Source: an uncultured Roseiflexaceae bacterium (lineage in GTDB: Bacteria > Chloroflexota > Chloroflexia > Chloroflexales > Roseiflexaceae). Taken from it: 64,000 nt of DNA. The translations under genes were made by a program, and so were the position numbers. The stretch's first letter is position 1; the number at the start of each line of letters is the position of its first letter. Under the pieces are notes generated by a model. It did no database searches. It was not told the DNA's origin and saw nothing but the letters and a program-made list of their open reading frames with translations. This document shows positions 1-6,609 of the stretch, piece by piece. Where the stretch lies: NCBI GenBank assembly GCA_937974195.1, contig CALJIC010000114.1, forward strand, positions 1 through 64,000. The letters run 5' to 3'.

Positions 1-12
1 CCCTGCACCCGG

Positions 13-40
13 GCAGGAGGGCCGGCGCCGGCCCTCCTGC
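13..40. repeat. Perfect 28-bp palindrome
   Basis: Two 14-nt arms (13-26 and 27-40) are exact reverse complements built around GGAGGGCC/GGCCCTCC. The same GGAGGGC/GCCCTCC core recurs in intergenic spaces elsewhere in the window (for example near 18.6, 23.6 and 43.7 kb), so this is probably a member or fragment of that repeat family. No gene is visible between 1 and 424; the stretch holds this palindrome, a terminator-like hairpin, a long inverted repeat and a promoter. Confidence 0.75.
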
Positions 41-129
41 ACCACCCGCCGCCAGGACCTGCGGCCCTGGACCCGCAAGGGAACGAGTCCCGTGCCAGTC
101 CGCCCGTTGTCAGGCCCACGCACACCGAT

Positions 130-160
130 GCCTGTGCCCCAAGCACAGGCTGTTACATTT
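130..160 (+). terminator. Terminator-like hairpin for a gene left of the window
   Basis: An 8-bp perfect stem (GCCTGTGC at 130-137, GCACAGGC at 143-150) with a 5-nt loop is followed by TGTTACATTT. The T-rich tail suggests intrinsic termination of a plus-strand unit entering from the left edge, whose gene lies outside the window. Confidence 0.55.
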
Positions 161-203
161 CAATGCTCAGTGTGGCTGAGACGAGCGGCTGGTGGGCTGC
201 CCG

Positions 204-253
204 GCGTGCTTCAGGACGAGAGAAGCCGGTGCCCCTGTCGTCCTGAAGCACGC
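204..253. repeat. 16-bp perfect inverted repeat
   Basis: Arms at 204-219 and 238-253 are exact reverse complements separated by 18 nt. There is no T tract on either side, so simple termination is unlikely. It lies just upstream of the putative promoter of the translin-like gene and could be a regulatory or mobile-element remnant. Confidence 0.6.
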
Positions 254-291
254 TCTGACCGCACCGCGTACCTTCTGTCAGGTGAGGCAGC

Positions 292-320
292 TTCGCCTGC
301 GCGAGACTCGCGTCTATAAT
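292..320 (+). promoter_or_regulatory. Putative promoter of the translin-like gene
   Basis: A perfect -10 box TATAAT (315-320) lies 17 nt downstream of a weak -35 box TTCGCC (292-297). Transcription would start near 327, leaving a leader of about 98 nt before the start codon at 425. Confidence 0.5.
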
Positions 321-424
321 AGCGGTGGCACCATCTGTGCGATGATAAGCAGGGGCACAGCGTCCCAGGGGGCGCGTGGGCGGGGCCACGGCGTCGAGCG
401 TGTCTGCTGAGCGAAGAGGAGCGT

Positions 425-1066
425 ATGAGCATCGAGCAGGTTGTGGCCGCGGCGGTGGCGCAGATCGAGGCCAGCCACGCGGCGCGCGAGGAGGCGCTGA
501 CGCGGTCGCGGGCGCTGATTCGCCAGTGCGCAAACGCGATCCGCGCCGTCCACCGGCGCGAGTTCGAGAGCGCCGCCGAGCAGATCGAACAGGCGCGCGC
601 GACGGCGCAGGCGCTGCGCGAGGGGCTGAGCGGCCACCCGAGCCTGCTGTACGCCGGCTACACCCAGGACGCGCTGAAGGAGTACGCCGAGGCCGCGCTG
701 GTGTACGCCTTCCTGCGCGGCGAGGAGCCGCCGGGGGCGGACGAGCTACAGGTGGACCCCGCGGCCTACCTCAACGGGCTCGCCGAGGCCGCCTCGGAGC
801 TGCGGCGGGCCATCCTGGACGCCCTGCGCCGCGGCGAGACCGCCGGCTGCGAGGCGCTGCTGGCGATCATGGACGATGTCTACAGCCTGCTGGTGACGGT
901 GGACTACCCGGACGCGGTGACGGGCGGGCTGCGGCGGACGACCGACGCGCTGCGGGCGGTGCTGGAGCGCACCCGCGGCGATGTCACCGCTGCTATCCGG
1001 CAGGACCAGCTCGCGGCGGCGCTGGCGGCTTTCGAGACACGCATCGGCAGGCAGAGCGAGGGTTAG
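425..1066 (+). CDS. Translin-family protein
   Basis: A 213-residue, largely alpha-helical protein. The region around residues 159-185 (YPDAVTGGLRRTTDALR, then LERTRGD) matches the conserved C-terminal signature of the translin family, which in bacteria and archaea occurs as stand-alone proteins related to the eukaryotic RNA/ssDNA-binding and RNase partners translin/TRAX. The helical N-terminal half with EFESAAEQIEQAR and the YAGYTQDALKEYAEA block also fit. The start is supported by a GAGGAG ribosome-binding site just upstream. Nucleic-acid binding is family knowledge. The cellular role in bacteria is not established, and I cannot tell whether the TRAX-type acidic catalytic residues are present. 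The next gene (DUF1232) is 73 bp downstream on the same strand. Confidence 0.8.
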   Translation: MSIEQVVAAAVAQIEASHAAREEALTRSRALIRQCANAIRAVHRREFESAAEQIEQARATAQALREGLSGHPSLLYAGYTQDALKEYAEAALVYAFLRGEEPPGADELQVDPAAYLNGLAEAASELRRAILDALRRGETAGCEALLAIMDDVYSLLVTVDYPDAVTGGLRRTTDALRAVLERTRGDVTAAIRQDQLAAALAAFETRIGRQSEG

Positions 1067-1139
1067 GCGCAGTCTCGGGACGGCGGCGAAGCTGCTAGAC
1101 CCTGGCGCCGCAGCCCCGCGCGACTCATAAGGGGGAGCT

Positions 1140-1394
1140 ATGAGCAGTCAGATATTTAGGCGGGTGGGCGCGGTGATCGGCCTGATCGTCGGCGCGATCT
1201 ACCTGCTCAACCCGACGGCTGGGGCCCTCGAGCTGATCCCGGACATCGTACCGTTCGTCGGGAACCTGGACGAGGCCGGGGCCACCGCGCTGGTGATCTG
1301 GGCCATCCAGCAGCTGCGGCAGCGCGAGCCGGTGCCGCTCCCTCCCGAGGTCCAGCGCCCGGGCGGCGGGCAGGACGGCGGGCCGGTGAGGTAG
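1140..1394 (+). CDS. DUF1232 (YkvA-like) small membrane protein
   Basis: An 84-residue protein with one clear hydrophobic segment (about residues 9-24) followed by the DUF1232 core, here LELIPDIVPFVGNLDEAGA. That proline/aspartate-rich block is diagnostic for the family, and its function is unknown. A polar Pro/Gly-rich tail follows. The start is backed by an excellent ribosome-binding site (AAGGGGGAG, 5 nt from ATG). It probably shares a transcript with the translin-like gene. It converges with the minus-strand nucleotidyltransferase gene 18 bp downstream, with no strong terminator visible between them. Confidence 0.8.
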   Translation: MSSQIFRRVGAVIGLIVGAIYLLNPTAGALELIPDIVPFVGNLDEAGATALVIWAIQQLRQREPVPLPPEVQRPGGGQDGGPVR

Positions 1395-1412
1395 GCCGGC
1401 CCGCGGGCGCGC

Positions 1413-2789
1413 TCACCAGCCGTAGCGCTCCGGGCCCCACGGCCGGTCCACCGTCTCCTGCTTGAGCAGCCGCAGCGTCCGGCTGGGCACATCCTCGGCC
1501 ACCAGCACGCCCGCGCCGACGCAGCTGTAGGCGCCGATCTTCACGCCGGGTTGGGTGATCACGTTCACCCCCGTGCGGCAGAAGTCGCCGAAGTAGGTGG
1601 CGTTGCCGCCCCACTCCGGCAGCTCGCGCCGCCCGCCCCCCCCGATCCGGTGCACCGTCGTGCCGTCGTCGAAGCGGAGCGTCCCGCAGACCGTGGCCGC
1701 GCCGATGTCGACCGACTGCCCGACGACGCCGTAGATCTCGCAGTAGTGCCACAGGTACGCGCCGTCGAACTGGACGCCGCTCATCTCCGCGCCGTGCCCG
1801 ACGACGCAGCGGCTGCCGATCGTCGTCAGCTCATCGACGAGGCAGTAGTCGCTCACGCGGCTGCGGTCGCCGATCTGCGCGTGGCCCTGCACGATCGCGC
1901 CGTTCGTCACCTGCGTGCCGGCGCCCACCACCAGGTTCCCGCTGATGACCACCCGGTTGCCGATCACGCTGTCGGGGCCGAGGACGACGTGGCCGGCGAT
2001 CTCGGCGCCGTCGTGGACGCGCGCCGTGGGGTGGATGCGGCTCTCGGTCAGGGTGGCGACGGCGTAGCGGATCTGCTGTGCGTTGGCCTCGAGGATGTGC
2101 CAGGGCTTGTCGAGGTCGACGACGTATCCCTGGGGGGCGATGGCCGCCACGGGGTTGCCGGCGTCGATGAAGCGCTGCAGGCTCTCGGCCAGCTCGGCCT
2201 CGGCGGGCGGCATGCCCCCCACCGGCACGCTGGTCATGAGGCCGGGGTTGGCCTCCAGGAATGGGACGATCCGCCGGTCGAGCGCGAACACGCCGCACAG
2301 CCGGTGGCGGGCGTCCCGGCCGTGGCCCTCGACGCCTGCCAGCGCGCTGCCCTCGACGAACGCCCCGATCCACTCCTGCGGCCGGCGCGGCGGCTCGAGC
2401 GGCTGGACGAGCGCCGCCGGGCCATCGGCCTCGCGCACGGCGCGCAGGCTCTCCGGCGTGAGCGCCGTGTCGCCGTAGACGATCAGGAACTCGTCGTCGT
2501 CCACCTGCGCGAGGCCGGCTAGCGCCGCCTCCGCGGTGCCGCCGGGCCGCGGCTGCTGGGCGAAGGCGATCGGGATCGGCGCCCCGAGCAGCGCGGCGCG
2601 CACCGAGCCGGCGTGCTGCCCGAGGACGACGACGGCGCGCCGGACTCCGACGGCGGCGAGGCCGTCGATGATCCGGCGCACGACGGGGACGCCGCCGACC
2701 GGCAGGGCGCACTTGTTGCGCACGTCGCCGAACGGCCACATGCGCCGGCCCTGCCCGGCGGCGAGGACGATGGCGGTCTCAGCGGGCAT
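1413..2789 (-). CDS. Bifunctional sugar nucleotidyltransferase / left-handed beta-helix protein (GlmU-like architecture)
   Basis: A 458-residue protein. Residues 6-30 carry the sugar-1-phosphate nucleotidyltransferase signature VLAAGQGRRMWP followed by NKCALPVGG, with the activating GRR and substrate lysine. FLIVYGDTAL near residue 100 supplies the metal-binding Asp. From about residue 250 to 440 there are repeated hexapeptide turns (IHPTARVHDGAEIAGHVVL, VISGNLVVGAGTQV and more), forming a left-handed beta helix as in GlmU/Glc-1-P transferases. Likely role: activation and possibly acylation of a sugar phosphate for a glycan. It is last in a three-gene operon after the DegT aminotransferase and FAD oxidoreductase, which suggests a modified (amino) sugar or small glycoconjugate. 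It is not called glmU because the essential gene cannot be distinguished from paralogues by eye. Confidence 0.82.
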   Translation of the reverse strand: MPAETAIVLAAGQGRRMWPFGDVRNKCALPVGGVPVVRRIIDGLAAVGVRRAVVVLGQHAGSVRAALLGAPIPIAFAQQPRPGGTAEAALAGLAQVDDDEFLIVYGDTALTPESLRAVREADGPAALVQPLEPPRRPQEWIGAFVEGSALAGVEGHGRDARHRLCGVFALDRRIVPFLEANPGLMTSVPVGGMPPAEAELAESLQRFIDAGNPVAAIAPQGYVVDLDKPWHILEANAQQIRYAVATLTESRIHPTARVHDGAEIAGHVVLGPDSVIGNRVVISGNLVVGAGTQVTNGAIVQGHAQIGDRSRVSDYCLVDELTTIGSRCVVGHGAEMSGVQFDGAYLWHYCEIYGVVGQSVDIGAATVCGTLRFDDGTTVHRIGGGGRRELPEWGGNATYFGDFCRTGVNVITQPGVKIGAYSCVGAGVLVAEDVPSRTLRLLKQETVDRPWGPERYGW

Positions 2790-2843
2790 CGGGGTCCTCT
2801 TTATCCTTCTTCTCCGAATGGGGAATCGGCTGGTGAAGCGCGC

Positions 2844-4034
2844 TCAGTCCTCCCCGAACAGGCGGCGGCGCGCCTGCTCGTCGCTCGGCCCGTCGGGCCC
2901 GAGCCCCACGATATCCAGGCCGCGCTCGGGCTCCTCTCGCAGCCGCGGCAGCGCCCGCGCGCGGCGCTCATCGGCCTGCGGGCCGACCCCGAAGTACAGC
3001 TCGGTCAGCCAGTCCTCGATGCGGTGCAGCGCGGCGTAGGAGCGGTCGTGCTCGGCAGCGTAGGCCTGGCCGGCGGCCTCCCAGTCCTCGCCGGCCAGCA
3101 GGAAGTCGCGCAGCAGGCGCACATCGCGCAGGGCCAGCGACATCCCGCAGCCCCAGTTCGGGTCGCTCGCCGCAGCGGCGTCGCCGATCAAGGCCACCCC
3201 CGCGCGGTACGGGCGCTCGACCCAGGAGTCGGCGCCTTCGAATGCCGCCAGCGGGCCGGCGGCCCGCGCGCCTGCGAACCACTCCTGCCGCGCGCCGGCC
3301 TCGACGCAGGCGGCGATGAACTGCTCCAGGTGCTGCGCCCCGCTCGGCAGGCGCGGCCTGGCGCGCCGGTGGTAGCCGTAGTAGCAGCGGAAGCGCCCGC
3401 CGCCGAGCGGGAAGATCATCGCGTACCCGAGGCCGGGCTTCCAGACGTAGCGAACCGCGTCGTCCGGCAGGTCCAGGCCCGTGAGCAGGACCCCGACGAT
3501 CACCAGGCGCAGCGGGTCGCGGCGGACGTCGAAGCCGCCCCAGGCGCGGGCCCGCGAGCGCCGCCCGTCTGCTCCGGCGACGAGGCGGGCCTGCAGCGTG
3601 TACTCGCGGCCGCGCTCGCGTACGGCCAGGGTGGCCGGGCGGCCAGGCGTGACCCCGACGACTGCCGCCCCGCGGCGCACCTCGGCCCCGGCCGCCTCCG
3701 CAGCCCGCAGGAGCGCCTCCTGCATCTGCGGGTGGTAGAAGGTCAGGCACGGCGCCTGCGCCGGCGTTGTCGCGACCAGGTCGCGCCGCTCGGCGGGCGG
3801 CTCGCCGAACACCCAGTGGCGCACCTCGTGGGCGCCGGCCGCCCTGAGCGTCCCGTAGAGCCCGAGCGCGCGCACCTCGGCGACGCCCCACGGGAACAGC
3901 ACCTCGCCGCGCACGCGGTCCCTGAAGGCGCGCTCGCGCTCGAGCACCAGCACGCGCGCGCCCGCGGACGCCAGCGCCGTAGCGAGGGCCGCGCCGGCCA
4001 GCCCGCCGCCCACCGTGATCAGGTCGTAGATCAT
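2844..4034 (-). CDS. FAD-dependent oxidoreductase (geranylgeranyl reductase/UbiH-like)
   Basis: A 396-residue flavoprotein of the aromatic-hydroxylase/geranylgeranyl-reductase type. The N-terminal dinucleotide-binding motif GGGLAGAALATALASAG and the ERER acid loop occupy residues 9-37. A GADGRRS motif lies mid-protein, and the second FAD motif GDAAAASDPNWGCGMSLAL sits around residue 290, where GD contacts the FAD ribityl chain. These identify the family, but the substrate cannot be read from sequence. It lies 34 bp after the DegT-type gene and 54 bp before the nucleotidyltransferase gene, all minus strand, so all three are probably one operon. Alternatives are a menaquinone-type hydroxylase or a lipid double-bond reductase. 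Confidence 0.8.
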   Translation of the reverse strand: MIYDLITVGGGLAGAALATALASAGARVLVLERERAFRDRVRGEVLFPWGVAEVRALGLYGTLRAAGAHEVRHWVFGEPPAERRDLVATTPAQAPCLTFYHPQMQEALLRAAEAAGAEVRRGAAVVGVTPGRPATLAVRERGREYTLQARLVAGADGRRSRARAWGGFDVRRDPLRLVIVGVLLTGLDLPDDAVRYVWKPGLGYAMIFPLGGGRFRCYYGYHRRARPRLPSGAQHLEQFIAACVEAGARQEWFAGARAAGPLAAFEGADSWVERPYRAGVALIGDAAAASDPNWGCGMSLALRDVRLLRDFLLAGEDWEAAGQAYAAEHDRSYAALHRIEDWLTELYFGVGPQADERRARALPRLREEPERGLDIVGLGPDGPSDEQARRRLFGED

Positions 4035-4068
4035 CGCGTTCCCAGCAGGGGCGCAGCGCGCTGCGCCT

Positions 4069-5301
4069 CTACTGCTGCGCGGCCCGGATCTTCGCCACCG
4101 CCTCGAGGATGTCGTCCATATCGGCGCGGGTGCCGAGCAGCGCGCTCTGGCCGACGAGCCAGACCGCCTCCTCGTTGCACAGGCGCTCGGTGGCCGGGCA
4201 GTGCGGCGGCGTGGGCTCGCCGAGGCCCAGCGCCTGCCGCAGCGCCCGCTCGGTGTCGCGCACCGCGCCAGTGGTGTAGAGCGGGATGTAGCCGCGCGAG
4301 GCCGGGATGCCCTCGGCGCGCAGCGCCTCGATGAAGCGGTCCCGGCTCATGCCGCCGAACGCCTCGGGCTGGTAGCGCGTCAGGATGAAGTGGAAGCCGT
4401 GCCGGGTCACCCGCTCGTCGGCGCGCTGCGGGACGAGCCCGCCGATCGCGCGCAGCCCGGCCAGCAGGTACTCGCCGTTCTCGGCGCGCCGCTGCGCCCA
4501 CTCCTCCATGCGCGTGAGCTGCGCCCGCAGCACCGCCGCCTGGAACTGCGAGAGCCGGTAGTTGTCGCCGAGGTAGTCGTGCTGGTACCACAGCCCGCCC
4601 TCGCGCGTGCGGCCGCAGTTCTTGTACGACCAGGCGCGCTCGAACAGCTGCGGGTCGTCGGTCGTGATCGCCCCGCCCTCGCCGGCGTTGATGTTCTTGG
4701 AGGACTGGAAGCTGAAGCAGCCCATCGCGCCGATGCTGCCGACGGCCTTGCCGCGCCACTGCGCGCCGTGGGCCTGGCAGGCATCCTCGATCAGCGTCAG
4801 CCCGTGGCGCGCCGCGATCTCGCCCAGGCGGTCCATGTCGGCCGGGTAGCCGGCGAGCTGCACCGGCATGATGACCTTGGTGCGCGGCGTGATCGCCGCC
4901 TCGACCGCCGCCGGGTCCAGGCAGCCGGTCTCGATGTCGATGTCGGCGAACACCGGGAGCGCGCCGACGAGCAGCACCGCGGTGGCCGTGGCGACGAACG
5001 TGTAGGGCGGGACGATCACCTCATCGCCGTAGGTGACGCCGGCGGCGCGCAGGGCGGCCACGAGCGCGTGGGTGCCGTTGGTGACCGAGAGGGCGAAGCG
5101 GGAGCCGATCGCCTGGGCGAACTCCTGCTCGAACTGCTCGGTCTCCTGGCCGCCGACGCCCCATTCGCCCGAGCGAAGGGCGCGCAGCAGCGCCTGCTCC
5201 TCGCGCTCGTCCCAGATGGGCCAGCCCTGAAACGGCCGCGTGCGAACCGGCGTGCCGCCCGCGATCGCGAGCTGCCGCGTGGACGTGTGGGGAGTCGCCA
5301 T
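4069..5301 (-). CDS. DegT/DnrJ/EryC1/StrS family PLP aminotransferase
   Basis: A 410-residue sugar aminotransferase-family protein. AIAGGTPVR near the N terminus and EQEFAQAIGSRFALSVTNGTHAL are typical. EDACQAHGA binds the PLP, and GCFSFQSSKNINAGEGGA holds the Schiff-base lysine (SSKN). The tail AKIRAAQQ is ordinary. Family members transaminate nucleotide-linked keto-sugars or form 3-amino-5-hydroxybenzoate; substrate not assignable. The ATG follows GAGGTGAACA (a good ribosome-binding site). It is first gene of the three-gene minus-strand operon and is preceded by a recognisable promoter that diverges from the NurA-like gene. Confidence 0.88.
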   Translation of the reverse strand: MATPHTSTRQLAIAGGTPVRTRPFQGWPIWDEREEQALLRALRSGEWGVGGQETEQFEQEFAQAIGSRFALSVTNGTHALVAALRAAGVTYGDEVIVPPYTFVATATAVLLVGALPVFADIDIETGCLDPAAVEAAITPRTKVIMPVQLAGYPADMDRLGEIAARHGLTLIEDACQAHGAQWRGKAVGSIGAMGCFSFQSSKNINAGEGGAITTDDPQLFERAWSYKNCGRTREGGLWYQHDYLGDNYRLSQFQAAVLRAQLTRMEEWAQRRAENGEYLLAGLRAIGGLVPQRADERVTRHGFHFILTRYQPEAFGGMSRDRFIEALRAEGIPASRGYIPLYTTGAVRDTERALRQALGLGEPTPPHCPATERLCNEEAVWLVGQSALLGTRADMDDILEAVAKIRAAQQ

Positions 5302-5368
5302 TGTTCACCTCGCTTGTACGATTGCAGCTTTGCAGGTCGACTTCGGTGGGAGGGCTTGCGGCGGCACT

Positions 5369-5397
5369 ATCCTACACCCAACCGCCGCGCCGCGCAA
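5369..5397 (-). promoter_or_regulatory. Promoter of the aminotransferase operon
   Basis: Read on the minus strand: TTGCGC (5392-5397), 17-nt spacer, TAGGAT (5369-5374). The predicted start is near 5362, giving a leader of about 60 nt before the ATG at 5301. It diverges from the plus-strand promoter at 5436-5464. Confidence 0.55.
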
Positions 5398-5435
5398 AGT
5401 CGCGCCTCCGGGGACGCTTCGCCGCAGCGGGCGTC

Positions 5436-5464
5436 TTGCGCGGCGCATGCGCCTGGTGTATGAT
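5436..5464 (+). promoter_or_regulatory. Promoter of the NurA-like gene (probably leaderless mRNA)
   Basis: TTGCGC (5436-5441), 17-nt spacer, TATGAT (5459-5464). The ATG at 5471 begins only 6 nt after the -10 box, about where transcription should start. No ribosome-binding site precedes it, so the mRNA is likely leaderless. Confidence 0.6.
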
Positions 5465-5470
5465 GGGCGC

Positions 5471-6592
5471 ATGCGCACTGATGTTCCGATCGAAGAATCC
5501 CCGCCCCTGACGCCGGCGGCGCTGCCGGCGGCGGTGCTCGGCGCGGTCACCGCCTGCGCCGACGCCTGCCGCGAGACGCTGACGCACCTGGAGGGGGACC
5601 GCGAGCGGCTGCGGGCGGCGCTGGCGCGGCGCATCCAGCGGGCGCCGGACGGGCCGACGCGCCGGCTGTGCGCGGTGGACGGCACGAACGCGACCGTCCC
5701 GGCGGCCGGGGCGACCTTCGCCGCAGTCGCGGCGGTGGCGGTGGAGGAGGACGTGCTGACCGACCAGGACGTGCTCGTGCGGCTGCTCCCGCCCGTGGAG
5801 GAGCTGGAGAGCATCCTGGGCGGCGTGCGCACGATCATGGAGCTGCGGCTGCTCGCCAAGCGCATCCGCGCGACGACCAGCGGCCTGTTCGTGCTGGACG
5901 GCTCGTTCTACTCGGCGCTGCTCGACGTCAACCGGCTGCTGGTGCGCTACGCCCAGGACGCGCGCAGCCCGTCGGGGCTGCCGGGCTGGTGGGCGCCGTT
6001 CCGCGAGCTGATCGAGGCCTTCTTCGCCGACGGGGACTGGCCGCTGGTGCTGAGCTGCCGGCGGGTGGTGGCGCACCCCAAGCAGGCCGCCGCCGCGGAC
6101 GACGTGGCGCAGCTGGCGCCGCACCTCACGGGCACGGTGACCGACCGGACGCTGTGGGGCACGGTGCTGGAGCCCGGCGAGTGCTCGCTGCCCGCGCCGC
6201 TGATCCGCAGGGACCGGCCGCACCTGCTCACCGGCTCGCGGGTCGCTGGGCCGGGCTTCGCGGAGCAGCGGGCGGCGATCGAGCGCGGCTACGGCCAGCT
6301 GTACGTCGTGTACTACCGGCCCGACGCCGCCGGGCCGGCCTACCGGCTCGAGCTGCCGGGGGCGCTGATCGCCCGCGAGCCGCTCGGCGCGGTGCTGGCG
6401 ACCTTCCGCGGCGCGCTGCGGGTGAACGCGGTGCAGGAGCCGCTGCCGCAGTTCCTGGCCGACGCGATCTGCCGCCAGGCCGGCCGCGCCCTGGAGGCCA
6501 CCGCCGAGGGCGCCCGCACCACGCTGCAGAACCAGTTCGGCCTGCCGCTCGTGCAGCGCTACCTCGGGCCGTACCGCACGCCGCGCTCGTGA
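5471..6592 (+). CDS. NurA-domain nuclease-like protein
   Basis: A 373-residue protein resembling the NurA family (5'-3' DNA end-resection nuclease partnered with the HerA helicase in archaea). The features are two motifs of the form xxDGxx, namely AVDGTN with D70 and VLDGSFY with D143, which correspond to the metal-binding aspartates, plus RRVVAHPKQ (H202, K204) and a C-terminal beta region with ELPGALI. The chosen ATG is at 5471 because the upstream in-frame extension overlaps the divergent aminotransferase gene and its promoter, and the -10 box lies directly before this ATG. No herA gene is seen in the window. The neighbour, converging 17 bp away, is mutS, which fits a repair context. The nuclease function is inferred from the family. 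Confidence 0.72.
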   Translation: MRTDVPIEESPPLTPAALPAAVLGAVTACADACRETLTHLEGDRERLRAALARRIQRAPDGPTRRLCAVDGTNATVPAAGATFAAVAAVAVEEDVLTDQDVLVRLLPPVEELESILGGVRTIMELRLLAKRIRATTSGLFVLDGSFYSALLDVNRLLVRYAQDARSPSGLPGWWAPFRELIEAFFADGDWPLVLSCRRVVAHPKQAAAADDVAQLAPHLTGTVTDRTLWGTVLEPGECSLPAPLIRRDRPHLLTGSRVAGPGFAEQRAAIERGYGQLYVVYYRPDAAGPAYRLELPGALIAREPLGAVLATFRGALRVNAVQEPLPQFLADAICRQAGRALEATAEGARTTLQNQFGLPLVQRYLGPYRTPRS

Positions 6593-6609
6593 GGAGCGTG
6601 CTCGCCGCG

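Noticed and set aside
92..319. Short plus-strand open frame in the left intergenic region
   Set aside because: It runs through two hairpins and has no ribosome-binding site or recognisable protein features.
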